Counted from the first letter of the stretch, positions 1-9,918 are shown. The stretch is DNA of 64,000 nucleotides from Ligula intestinalis (GCA_036362985.1 JAYGXS010000008.1:6631624-6695623), one strand, 5' to 3'. Made by a program: numbers and translations. Notes: a model not told the origin generated them from the letters alone.

Positions 1-10
1 GTTGACCTGC

Positions 11-53
11 CATCACCTGATGAGGCCCACATAGGCCGAAAAGCTTCGTGATG
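11..53 (+). ncRNA. Hammerhead ribozyme, intact core, loopless palindromic helix III
   Basis: Helix I pairs 11-16 (CATCAC) with 48-53 (GTGATG), six perfect pairs. The core CTGATGA is at 17-23. Helix II pairs GGCC 24-27 with GGCC 34-37 around a six-base loop. GAAA is at 38-41. Positions 41-46 read AAGCTT, a palindrome, followed by C47, so the predicted cleavage triplet is UUC with cleavage after 47. All invariant hammerhead residues are present. Helix III has no loop, so it cannot fold within one molecule but can form between two copies. Loopless or very short helix III hammerheads are known from Penelope-like retroelements, and PLE fragments lie at 190-815. Activity is inferred. Confidence 0.75.
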
Positions 54-189
54 TTGGTCTGTGTTGTCGGTAAAATAATAACATTGTTGATAGTTTGTTG
101 AACAGCAAGCGGGCTCTGACCTGCTGAACATTCATCACGCGTGGTGGACTCGGGCGCGATGACTTTTCGGTCATCTGGCCCTCTGGTGT

Positions 190-505
190 TGGCGTAGGAT
201 GACGCGGTAGCCTGTCAGTTCCCTAAGTGGCGACTTTCTTTGGCCAAATTGAGTCTCAGCACCGAATATGTATTGGGCAAATCGTCGCACTTATTGATGG
301 ATTAGGGGCTCGTGAACCATGACTCAAGTAATTCTCGGCTTACCCGATTGTCACCTCTCACGAGAAGTTCGGCCTCATCAAATAAGAATTTGTGGTCGCA
401 GCTCGTCCATTGATCCAGAACTTGAGAAGTGGCGTCGTTTCGCCGCACTGCTGCCGCGCGTTCGGCAATTTGCAGCTTGAGAAGTCTTCCAGACCCACTG
501 CCACA
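190..505 (-). pseudogene. Penelope-like element GIY-YIG endonuclease C-terminal fragment
   Basis: The minus strand encodes a recognisable PLE endonuclease tail: an AERAAAVRRNDATSQV segment, then FDEAELLVRGDNRVSRELLE, then WFTSP and SINKCDDLPNTYSVLR. The pattern GHxFxFxxTxIxxRGxNRxxRxLLExW is typical of the region after the GIY-YIG active site. The first histidine block is damaged and an in-frame stop follows WFTSP. The reverse transcriptase and the start of the endonuclease are missing. A copy of the same family lies at 38640-39060 on the same strand. Its truncated 5' edge abuts the oppositely oriented fragment at 552-815. Confidence 0.7.
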
Positions 506-551
506 GCAAGAAACATGTGGAGTCGTCTAGAGGATCTGATAAAGCCACTAG

Positions 552-815
552 GCCGGAGAAACTGGAAGATTTCGCAAGACGCGAATTACCGAACATGCGA
601 TAGCAGTGCGGAGAATCGACGCCAATTCTCAAGTTGCGGCTCATTCGACAAGATCCGGCCACACATTCAAATTTGATGAGACCGAAATTCTCGCGAGAGG
701 TGACAATCGTCTGAGTCGCAAGTTACTTGAGTTACGGTTCACAGATCGTGTTGATGCTCAATTTTGCCAAAGCACGTCATCACTCGAAGAAAGCACAGGC
801 CAATATGCCGTCTAA
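552..815 (+). pseudogene. Penelope-like element GIY-YIG endonuclease C-terminal fragment
   Basis: The frame from 552 reads AGETGRFRKTRITEH, then AIAVRRIDANSQVAAHS, then SGHTFKFDETEILARGDN and RKLLELRF, stopping at 813-815. This is the second half of a PLE GIY-YIG domain: the YxGETGR block, the RxxEH block and the GHxFxF block. The catalytic Tyr pair upstream and all of the reverse transcriptase are absent. It is arranged head to head with the similar fragment at 190-505, with about 45 bases between the two truncation points. A PLE terminal repeat with a hammerhead-like motif follows on the same strand. Confidence 0.75.
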
Positions 816-849
816 AGCCAGCATTAGGGAGTCAGATGGCCGAGCAGAC

Positions 850-1090
850 TTCACCTGCCGGTCATCAAGATAATAGCGCACAAGCGGACAACTATCCTCG
901 ATAGGTGAAGCCGTTAACTGTCATACGTGTACAGTATCATATAAATGCTACAACTCACTCTGTACGAATTACCCCTTTCTGTTATTGTCTGTGATTGTGA
1001 ATCCACGACGGATTTCGAAACGTCAAACCAATAAAATTATTGCCCCTGCAAGCACCTATGTTTCTTCTCATATAGTACTTTTTCGTCTGG
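850..1090 (+). repeat. PLE-type terminal repeat, copy 1, with degenerate hammerhead at 985-1030
   Basis: This copy shares a block with 1570-1830 and 39030-39240: CCGGTCATCAA, a GCGCACAAG(C)GG-type stretch, ATAAATGCTACAACT, TACCC, then a hammerhead-like element and an AATAAAA-like tail. In this copy the core CUGAUGA is damaged (CTGTGATTG). GAATCC/GGATT can still form helix II before CGAAAC GTC at 1016-1023. The order endonuclease fragment then hammerhead repeat matches the fuller PLE at 9.9-12.6 kb. Confidence 0.6.
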
Positions 1091-1569
1091 ACAGGCTTTA
1101 TGTACTGCTACAATCTAGGTTTACTTATTTACAACGAATGTTGATGCTTTAGGGATTTCTTCTCTTCTAGAAAGGTGCCGCCTCTAAGCAACATGATACT
1201 AATTTCAATGTTTTTTATTGTAGACACATTTTATGCTAAAGGCGGCCTACTATATATTGTTTAAGTGGTGCAAAATAAAAGTCGATTCATTGCTTTAGAG
1301 TTGTAGTTTACATGGTTGGTTTACTACCGTCCAAAAATTGCGGTTTTCATCAATCACTCATGACCCAATGAGGCTCCCGAAGAAATAGTGCCTGCTATTT
1401 CCAGCTGAACAATTTGAATTTCTCCACGTCCATCGCCGCTTTAATCCTGTCTGACCTACATACGATTATTCCCCTTTTCCGAAAGCTGTCCCCTTCCTAC
1501 AAAAACGCTGGCCGCCCTCCCCTCTTGGCCCATTTCCACTCAAACGGCACGGGTGATTAAAGTTCAGTA

Positions 1570-1830
1570 GGTCCCGACCCACACGCCGGTCGTCAAAGTA
1601 TAAGCGCACAAGCGGATAACTAACTTTGATAGGGGGAACCGTGAATTGTCATAGGTATGCATTAGCATAGTGGCTGATTCCTATAAATACTGCAACTGCC
1701 TGTGCATGGCCTACCCGTTCCTGCTACTGTTCATGCTGATGCCCCTGATGAGGAATCTGCGTCAGATGTCGAAACGACAGGCGAATGAAAGTATTGTCCC
1801 AGCGATCATACCTTCTTCTCCTTTTCAATA
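1570..1830 (+). repeat. PLE-type terminal repeat, copy 2, hammerhead-like motif at 1740-1784
   Basis: This is a second copy of the 850-1090 repeat in the same orientation. The motif has CTGATGA at 1745-1751, a long helix II (ATCTG 1755-1759 with CAGAT 1763-1767, closed by G1752-C1770) and GAAA at 1771-1774. The expected U16.1 is A1777, which should abolish cleavage. About 480 unrelated bases separate the two repeat copies. Confidence 0.6.
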
Positions 1831-1839
1831 ACTTCCTGG

Positions 1840-3050
1840 GATTCACGTGTTCGCTGGTATACCCTCTAACATTGTCTTCCTGCATTCGGAATGCGACCAA
1901 TAATTAGCGCAGCCAGCTAAATTGATGATAATAGTGAGCACAATCCGCAATAATCATTCCGACAAGGAACTTAGATCTTTTTCAAAGCGTCTACTTAAAG
2001 GCAGACTTTAGCTTGAAGTTACAAGATAACCAATTATCACATAGGTTGAAAAACGATTTTCTCTGGTCTTACGGCATTCTAACAGGAAACTGTGCGTCCC
2101 TCCCCCACAATAAACGAGAATAGGAACGCCCCTACAGATGGCCTTGGGCAAACTTTCCCGGATGAGTAAATATTTTCGTGCCCTGACAAGCGTAAACAGG
2201 TAAGGCTTTTTTGTGAGGCCGCCTGATAATAAATTATCCCCGCCCAATTCGTGATTGAAGGTTTAACGCTTTATTAATAAACAGATAATACGTGCTTGGT
2301 GCACGGTAAATGCACAGCAGAAAATTAAGTTAAGCCGCTTTTTAATTGCTTTGCTTGAATAAAGTCATAGGTAAAAAGGAAGCCGGCAGACCACAAAACC
2401 AGTGAAGCAATCCTATTGGTTCATTAAAGCAACATCTTGACCAATAAATATATTAGCGCAACCTATTTGACCATTAGGAGGCCTATGGGTTAATAAAGGA
2501 AGCCTACCTCCAGTAGACGACCTCATAAGAAGATCCTTCACCTAAACCTTAATTCTAGCCGAAATTCTGCTCGAAAAAGACAATTTAACTGCTGCTTAAG
2601 CGTAAGTTTTTGGTGCCTAGTGCATGATTTTATGGATGCACTGACACAGAGGCTGCAACAAAAGCCTGCAGGCCACTGTGAATTATGTTCGCTGCCGGCG
2701 GGCAATACTGGCAGTGCACTGAGGCCTGCCAGTAAATCGACAATTCGTGCGTTTCTGGCACACAGTGCATGTCCTGATGCTTGTACTATTCAACCCGCAC
2801 TGGATGCGGAATCTCCAGGCGTCGCTGGTGCATTCTGCCAAGAGGGCAGCTTACTCGAGGAAGATAAACACAGAAACATGATGGATAAACTTACCCAGAT
2901 AGAGTCTCTGCGGCTTTGGACAATCGTGCATGAAGTCTGGCGAGGCCCTTTGCATATTCGGACTCCAGCTGTGCTCTGTAATTAGAAAAAATGAAAACAA
3001 TTTAAAGCATCTCTTCCCTGGTGCAAAGTTGAAGATTGCACAAACGGCAG
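1840..3050. other. No gene recognised
   Basis: Open frames here are short and show no known motif. The block at 2620-2985 is the longest plus-strand frame (121 codons), but it lacks domain similarity I can name and no splice signals stand out. Confidence 0.4.
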
Positions 3051-3059
3051 AATTTGATG

Positions 3060-3094
3060 GAACCAGGAAATTTCGCGAGTGCTCATCAGTTGCG
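3060..3094 (-). ncRNA. Minimal hammerhead-like motif (2-bp helix II)
   Basis: On the minus strand CTGATGA (3083-3089) is followed by GC-ACTC-GC, which gives a two-pair helix II with a four-base loop, then GAAA (3071-3074) and TTTC, giving an NUH triplet UUC. The same design occurs at 50086-50117 and 50524-50556, and all three sit in the same repeat (an AATAAA-rich block followed by ATACAAAATTGAATTC). Helix I is weak here. This is probably a relic. Confidence 0.45.
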
Positions 3095-3708
3095 GCCTTT
3101 CGCTTCATAACACATGAATAAAGTATAAGAGAGAGAATACAAAAAAAAACTGAATTCGTAGAGAAAAAATCGGTGCAAACAGGAAGGCCATAGAAAGTGG
3201 CCATGAAGGCTAATCAATAAAGTAAGCAAGTTATAACGCTATGGGAAGCAAAGGTGTGGAAAGGGGTATGAGGCAAAAAGTTGGGCAAAGAAGTGTGCAA
3301 ATCAGGGAACTGGATTTTATTATGGCAAGGTTAGGTTCACCATGCGCTCTAACTGGTTACATAGCTCGGGTGTTAACCGCCGTGCGTAAGCTGCTGTTTA
3401 TTCAATCTTCAAAATAACAAGCTGAAAAAATCGTACTACGGATGAAAGAAGACGATAGAGGAGACGGAGCAGCAAGTAAGCTGTCGTTGATCGTGTAGCA
3501 AAGGAATAATGTTCGAATGAAACGCCAACAGGATCAGTTGTGTCAGAAGCAGGTGTCAAGATTAAGAGGCATGGGGAGGAAAACGCGCAGTGCAGGGAAT
3601 GGCCAAAAACTATCAGATCGACTGAAGGCAAACGTTCGCGTTCCAGGGATTTGCATGGATAGGAAATAAGGATTGTTGAGCAGTGGATAGTGTTTTGTTT
3701 ACTATCAT

Positions 3709-4080
3709 GAGCTTTTGAACTCTTACTGAACTCAAGCGTTAGAGATAAGAAACAGCAACAAGAGGGGATTGTTATGGCGTGTGTACAAAACAGTGAAAGT
3801 TTGAGCGTGTAGAAAATCAATAACTGTCTGGCGTTTCTTACCCCTCACGACCTGATGACTCTTGACAGTTGTTCCGTTAATCGTTCCATCAAACACATCG
3901 ATGTCACCTACTTGCGCAGATTGGCATAGTCCGCAGTGGTCAATCGGCGCCCACGCCGGACAGTTATTAATTTTCTGCACGTTCAAACTTTCACTGTTTT
4001 GTACACACGCTATGACTAGCCCCCTTTTTTTGTTGCTGTTTCTTTGACGATGGACTCCTGTAAGAGTTCGAAAGCTCAGT
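3709..4080. repeat. Fold-back element with about 122-bp inverted arms
   Basis: The left arm 3709-3831 and right arm 3956-4080 are inverted copies. The shared stretch includes GAGCTTT(T/C)GAACTCTTAC, GAAACAGCAACAA, GCGTGTGTACAAAACAGTG and AATAACTGTC(T/C)GG. A spacer of about 124 bases separates them. Each arm ends outward in a hammerhead motif; the right-arm copy is good and the left-arm copy is decayed. The spacer core CATAGTCCGC...GTGGTCAATC recurs at 47425-47450 in another fold-back, which suggests a family. Confidence 0.7.
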
Positions 4081-4084
4081 GGAT
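4041..4084 (+). ncRNA. Hammerhead-like motif, CUC cleavage triplet
   Basis: The core is TTGACGA at 4045-4051 (C3 changed to U). Helix II pairs GGACTC with GAGTTC, six pairs including one G-U, around CTGTAA. GAAA is at 4071-4074, followed by GCTC. Positions 4074-4077 read AGCT, a palindromic loopless helix III, and the triplet is CUC. Related copies are at 6556-6599, 8200-8238 and 41922-41964. Confidence 0.55.
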
Positions 4085-4099
4085 TAGACTGCGAAACCA

Positions 4100-4910
4100 A
4101 AATGTTCGATTTAAAACTCTGTAAGTTCATTCGTAGCGAAGACGACGAAGCAAATCTGCAGGCAGATTTGCACCGACTCAAGCAATGGTCAAACGAGTGG
4201 CTCCTGCCATTTAATGTCGCCAAATGCAACATAATGCGTTTCAGTAGTACTAACACTTCGTATCGAAGGGTTTACAACCTAAATAACACACCGCTGCCAG
4301 AAGCAGAGGCCCAGAAGGATCTGGGGGTGTGGTTCACTCCCTCACTCAAGCCATCACCCCACAGCCTGTAGGTGGCCAAATACGCAATGTCGAGCTTGTA
4401 TCTAATCAAGCGCGCCTTTGTTAAGTTTCATAAAATTGTCTTTGGCAAGGTCTTCGGTGCGTTAGTGCGATTCCAACTGGAATTTGCCATTCAAGCCTGG
4501 AAATCTTGGACAGTCAAAGACAAAAAACCCTTGAAAGGTTACAACGACGGGCAAATAAGTTAGTGCGAGGCCAAGCGTACCTTCCTTACGAGACACGACT
4601 GACCAATCTTGACTTATTTCCTCTGGATTACAGAAAGGTGCGCGGTGACCTGATACAGGCATTTCGCATGCTGCGGGATCAAAATTGTTGCCTAGCATCC
4701 AAAGATTTCTTTGAGCTGGCCACTACTACTAGATTGCGCGGACACCCTCTCAAGCTACGTGTGACTGGGGCAAGATTGAACACACGAAAATTCTTCGTCT
4801 CTGAGGGTAATCCAGGCATGGAATGCTCTACATTGTCATGTCCCCATCTGTGGACATGTTTCAGATACAGTTGGACCAGCATTGAAAAAGACATTATCTG
4901 TAAGGAAGCT
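4100..4910 (+). pseudogene. CR1-like non-LTR retrotransposon, reverse transcriptase C-terminal half
   Basis: The translation, spread over three frames, matches the palm-to-thumb end and tail of a CR1-type reverse transcriptase. It reads DLKLCKFIRSEDDEANLQAD, LKQWSNEWLLPFNVAKCN, then LPEAEAQKDLGVWF, VAKYAMSSLYLIKRAF, FGALVRFQLEFAIQAWKSW, LQRRANKLVRGQAYLPYE, RLTNLDLFPLDYRKVRGDLI and RGHPLKLRVTGARLNTRKFF. A stop falls after SLKPSPHSL near 4370, and a frameshift lies near 4530. The YADD catalytic motif would lie just upstream and is lost: the 5' truncation falls at the end of the hammerhead-bearing fold-back. The copy is dead. Confidence 0.85.
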
Positions 4911-4919
4911 AGCTAATTA

Positions 4920-5750
4920 TATTGCAGTCTAACTTTTTGTTTAAAAAAACATACTTATCGCTACTTATTAGTAATGTTTGTTGAGAATAACTGATTGTAA
5001 GTTTCATCCTCTGGTTCGCATGGGCATATGATGGGCGCATCTCCGACACCGTGACCACCGCAGTCATCTCCCCGTGCGACCACTAGGATATTGAACAACC
5101 GTGATGGTCTCCTCCTCCTGACATGATTCAAACACTTTCAGCAGCAGGATATCCGATTTACATATATCCTTCGCCTTCCTGCCCCACAGGCGACAGTTTT
5201 TCTCCTTAAAATCCCACGAATAGTATTCCAAAACTAGACTTATGAAAGATGCATATCGAGTTTTTTTACTGTCTGCCCTCCCCCTACCGCAGTTCCATTA
5301 CTGGCAGCGCCACATGTTCTGCGTGAAAGATATGTACAAAGAGGGAGTTCAAAGGTATTTACCTATATTTCCCTAAAAAAACTGAACTGCTTCAAAATAA
5401 GTACAGCAGTAGTTGGTCGTGTATATTGCGAAAAAAAACTACTAACCTAACCTTACTATCGTTTACTGCAATTCTTCACTTCGTAAAAAATCGGTAGGTT
5501 TCTTCGTGAAAAAACAACAAAGGGGAAGTCGCATGCTACCTCGCAGGGGCATGAATAATTTTAACCCTTGTAAATTCACGTAAACATCATATGACGTATT
5601 TAGCTTACCATTTATTTCAAGGAGATGTAATAATCCTTTTTTTGAATACTAAAACGCAGATCTAGCACCAGACAAAAAGGTTTTTATGCCGACACCAACA
5701 ATTGCTGTGTCCGGCGTCCTTATTCAAGGCCATCTGTCTCAAGGTCATCC
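4920..5750. other. No gene; holds a repeat shared with 24540-24940
   Basis: The interval 5020-5400 resembles 24540-24940, for example the GGCGACAGT(TT)TTCTCCTTAAAATCC block and the GGGAG(T/C)TCAAAGG block followed by CTGAACTG. The rest is AT-rich with no coding signal. Confidence 0.4.
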
Positions 5751-6013
5751 ACTATCTCCGTGAGCGCTTTCAGACACGCTGACCTTGACCGACTTCCAGC
5801 CGCGGACACACGTGCGTCCAGGTGGTCATGTCTGCCAGAGCGCAACTTGAGCATGCCTCTTTTTCTCTACCCTCAATCGATACACAATCAGACACGACAA
5901 CTTTCGAGTAATGCCATACGCACCAAGTGGAGAGCTTGTCGATAGAAGCGAATATGCGAGATCCAGGAATCAGTTCAGAAGTAGGAAATGCAATTCCTGG
6001 AACTAGAAGTTTA

Positions 6014-6060
6014 TTTGTCTGATATTTCGGATTCTGTCGAGAACCTTTCATCAGAAGTAA
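6014..6060 (-). ncRNA. Hammerhead-like motif, AUC triplet with compensatory helix III
   Basis: On the minus strand an intact CTGATGA (6048-6054) is followed by helix II (GGTTCT with AGAA-T-CC, one bulge, loop CGAC) and GAAA (6025-6028). Then come T6024, A6023, T6022 and C6021. Helix III is therefore U-A instead of the commoner C-G, the four bases AUAU are palindromic, and the triplet is AUC. Helix I is partly decayed. It lies 13 bases upstream of the PLE fragment at 6073 but on the other strand. Confidence 0.55.
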
Positions 6061-6072
6061 CCATAGAATAGT

Positions 6073-6405
6073 GTGACACATGCACATGCATGCCATTATA
6101 CAGGGCAGCCTGAGCGACGACTTAGCTCACGAATAGCGGAGCACAAACGGGCAGTGCGGAAAGGCGACCTACAGTCCCAGATTGCTACCCATACTCTGGA
6201 GGAAGGCCACGAATTCGACTTCTCGAACACACGGATAATGGCACGAGCCAGTCATAAGACGGAACGCGAACTGCTGGAGGCCTGGGTGTCAGATCCTAAC
6301 TCCATAAACAGGCATGTGGATATACCGCCCTGTTATTTTGCCATCCGTGCCCGTAACCAGAAACCAGGCCCCAGTTCCCTTCCAAGCATGCAGACCAGCA
6401 CGTAA
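6073..6405 (+). pseudogene. Penelope-like element GIY-YIG endonuclease C-terminal fragment
   Basis: The 110-codon frame reads HYTGQPERRLSSRIAEHKRA, then VRKGDLQSQIATHTLEEGHE, FDFSNTRIMARASHKTEREL and LEAWVSDPNSINRHVDIPPC. This is the half of a PLE endonuclease domain carrying the YxG, RxxEH, GHxFxF and LLExW signatures. It is open to its natural TAA at 6403-6405. The reverse transcriptase and the first Tyr motif are missing, so it is a 5'-truncated copy. Its subfamily differs from the PLE at 10-12.6 kb. Confidence 0.85.
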
Positions 6406-6555
6406 AGGTCACACGCCGTTACTCCAGGGACAAGCGTCGGAGACACGATAAGATAGCGTGAGAATTGACGTAGCATGGACAGACAAATCAATAATTGTCA
6501 TTCCCCCCTCCCTTACTAACCCCATTTATGCGTTGCTGACGTTTGCTGTTCTCAT

Positions 6556-6599
6556 TTACTCCGACGATGGCTTCTCGTGTGCAGCCGAAAGCTCAGAAT
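6556..6599 (+). ncRNA. Hammerhead-like motif, CUC triplet
   Basis: The core CCGACGA (6561-6567, U4 changed to C) is followed by helix II GGCTTC/GCAGCC (6569-6574 with 6581-6586, one mismatch), GAAA at 6587-6590 and GCTC at 6591-6594. Helix I (6556-6560 with 6595-6599) retains three of five pairs. Helix II sequence differs from the sister copies at 4041 and 8200 but still pairs. Confidence 0.5.
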
Positions 6600-6689
6600 A
6601 AAACTATCGATCCAGAGATCGCGTCTTCCTCTTCTTTACAGATTGGAGTGTTCCAGCGATCGCATCGTCTACTTCTGAAGTGGAGACCT

Positions 6690-7625
6690 CTCGAACCTGT
6701 TCCGCAATCCTGTTATTACAGCTGTTCCCACTGCCTCATACTCTCTCAGGTATGGTTGGACACGGATATCACGCTAGTCCTGGCTTCATTAGTGGCCACT
6801 GCTGCCTGGAACAATAACTCAGGGTTTTGTGCACAATAAATCCCTTATTCTGGCGTCTTCTGGGATTGGAATTTGGCCTGATGACTGCAATATTTCGAGT
6901 ATAAACTCGGCTTAGACGCTACGGTTTAAAGGAAGTTAACCTTTTTGCCATTCCTTTTTTTCTGTGACATTATGCATGAACAGAAAAACAAACAAATGCA
7001 TACACATTTATCAAGTTGTCTTCTCTGCCAGAAGAGCGAGTCTGGCCGACGACAAACTTTAAAATCGAAATTTAGCCCTCAACGAGAATTCACATATAGA
7101 GCTTAACGTTAACCATGTGGTTTTAGGAGTTGCGCCTGCACCTAGATATCCTTTCTTCGTATTTAAAAGTGCACTTGAGGAGCTTGCACCATGGCGCCAG
7201 TCTAGTAGGGCTTGATTTTTGCTGCCACCGTTGCTTTTATTTCAGTTTTTCCGAAGGCGATGCAACGCTGTATTGGTCTTCAGAGCATTACCGATAGTCT
7301 AGTCTGCAAAAGTTGGCCTGGCTCGGAACAAAAGGAAGCCAGAAAAAAAGGCCCATGCAATAAGCTTCATGCGGACCACCCGGCATACTTAATTATGCAC
7401 AGATATGGGAATGACTCCCAGTGAAGGGTTATAGCGTCTTGAGGCAAGAAGTCACAATGATGAGACATGTATTGCGTACGGAATTCCCCGTTGGTGCCCC
7501 AGAAGGCAGTGGCCACTGGCGAAGCCAGGGCCCGTGTTGAGTGCGTCCAGCCAGACCTGGGAGAGCATGAGACAGTCGTGGCAGTTGCTTTAGAAGGATC
7601 GCGGAGCAGGATTATGTGTTTCCAA
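6690..7625. repeat. Inverted copies of an LTR-like sequence
   Basis: The segment 6690-6890 (plus) and 7440-7625 (minus) share an ordered block: CTCATACTCTC(T/C)CAGGT(A/C)TGG, a CCTGGCTTC stretch, GTGGCCACTGC and CTGG. Copy 6690-6890 continues with GGTTTTGTGCACAATAAA, which resembles the end region of the LTRs at 25684 and 36048. About 550 bases of unrecognised sequence lie between. No integrase or reverse transcriptase is present. Confidence 0.4.
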
Positions 7626-8195
7626 TTGGCGCGTGTGACATTATCCGTGGCGTCGTGTTTGGTAGAGTGGACTGTGGCGGCCGAAGATGGGGGAAAGGGA
7701 AGTATTGGGCATCTACGAGTACCAAAACGCACGTGCGTGTATCCGAGTGGAAGTTGGTCAAGTGTCTGCGGGTCAACGCTTCTGAAAGCACTAACTGGAA
7801 TAGTGGATGACCTTGAGGCACTTGGTCTTGAACAGCGAAGTCGGACACAGCAATGTTTGGCACTGGCTACAGGGTCATTACGAAACAAATAGGTGCTCAG
7901 CTCCGACGAATACGCGATCGCATACCATACAGGTTCGCGTGGACACCGATCGGTCATACGAGTACAAAAGAGTGTGTGCTTTAGAGAAGTCACACGAAAA
8001 CTGCCCGAGACCCTGCTGAGACCTTCAACTGGATTTGCGAACCCAGGAAATATCTCTACTAATCCGCCCCATGCAACGGTTGCAGAGCAAGACACAGTTA
8101 AATTGGGTTAACAGACGATTGAAGGCTTACGACATGAGACAAATGTTCTCATCCCAGGGAAGAAGAAATCACGTCGATCACTGGAATCATATTTT
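7626..8195. other. GC-richer unclassified sequence, no gene
   Basis: Several overlapping frames of 60-240 codons exist on both strands, including a 242-codon minus-strand frame covering 7367-8095. Their protein sequence is serine- and threonine-rich without a recognisable domain, and long frames on both strands at once suggest base composition rather than coding. Confidence 0.35.
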
Positions 8196-8199
8196 TCAG

Positions 8200-8238
8200 C
8201 GCCTCAGCTTTCGAACTCTTACTGGAGTTCATCGTCAA
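8200..8238 (-). ncRNA. Hammerhead-like motif with perfect helix II, inactive triplet
   Basis: The minus strand shows TTGACGA (8232-8238), helix II GAACTC/GAGTTC (8225-8230 with 8213-8218, six Watson-Crick pairs, loop CAGTAA), GAAA (8209-8212) and GCTG. The residue at the cleavage site is G, not permitted in hammerheads, so this copy should not cleave. It is close to the 4041 copy: GGACTC there has become GAACTC here, removing a G-U pair. Confidence 0.5.
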
Positions 8239-8239
8239 A

Positions 8240-9080
8240 TATAAAGGTGTCAACGAAGAAAAGAAATACAAGCTATACGGGTTAAGGGCCAATCAACCAC
8301 TAGCGACGTCATTCCAGAGATGCCTCCGCAGGGTGGTGCATGCCGGCGCCGTATCGATAAATCGATTTACTGAGATCTCATCCGAGGCCCAGGCTTCAAT
8401 CAATTCTCGCTCCGTTTTGTTTCCAGCTTTCGCAAATATCTACACGGCTGTGAAGTTAGACTCGTGAGCCGTCTCGTAGATGTGGGCAGCCATTTGCGCT
8501 GTGTCACCCCATCTTATAGCCTGCCCAGTCTGTCCTTTGTAATTTCGAAGACAGTTCATGCATAGCAGGCAATACACTATACTCCCGACTGTCCATTGAG
8601 ATTTAATCGGTCCTTAATTCTCATGATTCGACTGCGCATGGTAGCCTTTGGTCAGTGAGCAATTTTGATGCCTAGTCTCGCAGCAATGCGCCCGGTCGCT
8701 TCCGACGCATCCTTGATGGGAGGCTTGTGATTCGCGAAATTTTTATTGGCTTTATGAGAGCCAATGGAGCCTAAAGGAGCGAGCGTCTGCAGTCAAACCT
8801 GTAAACCAAAAATACCAAAGAAAGTGACTTCGCTATGGGTCGGACATAATTTCATGCCTGTCAGTCGCACAAATCATTTGCCTATTAGCGAGTGCCTGCA
8901 ATTGCAACTAAAGGCAGCATTTACCGACTGCCTGGGTTAGAAAACGCTATCAAGTGAGTGAGTCTTCAACTAAAAGTTTCTCTCCTGCCATGAGCGTCAA
9001 GGTAGTATCGTGCTTTAACAAACATCTTCGAAGTTTTTAATGTGGATCCGTCGACAGCAGTTGGTAGTCGATGCATTTGC
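8240..9080. other. No gene recognised
   Basis: No open frame over 60 codons with recognisable content. It separates PLE debris from RTE debris. Confidence 0.35.
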
Positions 9081-9089
9081 TTAGTTTGT

Positions 9090-9720
9090 ACTTGTATTTG
9101 TTTCGGCTGTGATCATGTCTGGTCGAGCTGGACTCAGTGATGTCACGGATGGTACCGTTCTACGCATGACAATTGGCGGCAGGGCGGATCTGGAAAGCTC
9201 CACCACCTCTCTTCTCCAGCGACAAAGACCGAAAATCCAAGGTCCAAGAACCGTTTCCATTACTTGACGAATGGTTTCGAGCCAAGTCTTGAGTTGTTCG
9301 GCGCCTCCAGGTTGGCTGCGGCGACAGATCGAGGGTAGCGTAGCAAAGCTCGTAAGGCGGACGGTGGAGAACGCGCCCAAACACTTGAGGTTTCTGTCTT
9401 TGATTGCCGGAGATATCCTCGAGATACTGTCGCAGCGAGTGCGACACTCGAAGGATGGTCCTCAGGCGGCAGTGGCCAAGGATCTCCAGTCTTCGCTCCT
9501 CTTTCACGCGCAAAGCTCAGTATTCACACGCACAGAGAACGGACCGGACGGATGCACGGTACACAAAGGTCTTCGTGGCAATGGAGATGTCGCGTCGGAT
9601 CCACGGCTATTTCTGGTTCATTAGCTGTGATCACACACAGTCATACCCAACCCCAACGTGGTGCACCACTCGAAGCTCGAATCTACGAGTTTTCGATCAT
9701 AAGTCTAAAGCTTTCACCAA
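9090..9720 (-). pseudogene. RTE-like non-LTR retrotransposon, C-terminal domain
   Basis: Minus-strand frames read DISIATKTFVYRASVRSV, MRVKEERRLEILGHCRLRTI, then a VFGRVLHRPPYEL stretch, EQLKTWLETIRQVMETVLG, PWIFGLCRWRREVVELSRSA. This is the tail of a flatworm RTE-type LINE downstream of the reverse transcriptase. Frameshifts near 9510 and 9330 break it. The catalytic YADD region is absent. The same tail segment is nested inside 13205-13440. Confidence 0.75.
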
Positions 9721-9918
9721 CTGAGCCGCAGACGTGGCAGCAGCGGACTCAGGAGGGTGAGATTTTGTTGGAGGCAAGCTCCGCAATCACTATATTTAGC
9801 AGCGGATGCATTCATATCTGATTTCCATACTTTGTGCACTGAAAGATATTTTTTACCTTTATTTTCCCCAGAAGAGGAAGAAGAAGTGGAGGCGATTCCT
9901 TGGACCTGGTTATAATTA

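Noticed and set aside
3844..3865. CTGATGACTCTTGACAG inside the 3.7-kb fold-back spacer as a hammerhead
   Set aside because: The core string is present but there is no GAAA or NUH segment downstream.
7367..8095. A 242-codon minus-strand open frame
   Set aside because: Long frames exist on both strands over the same bases, the protein text has no domain, and part of it lies in an LTR-like inverted repeat.
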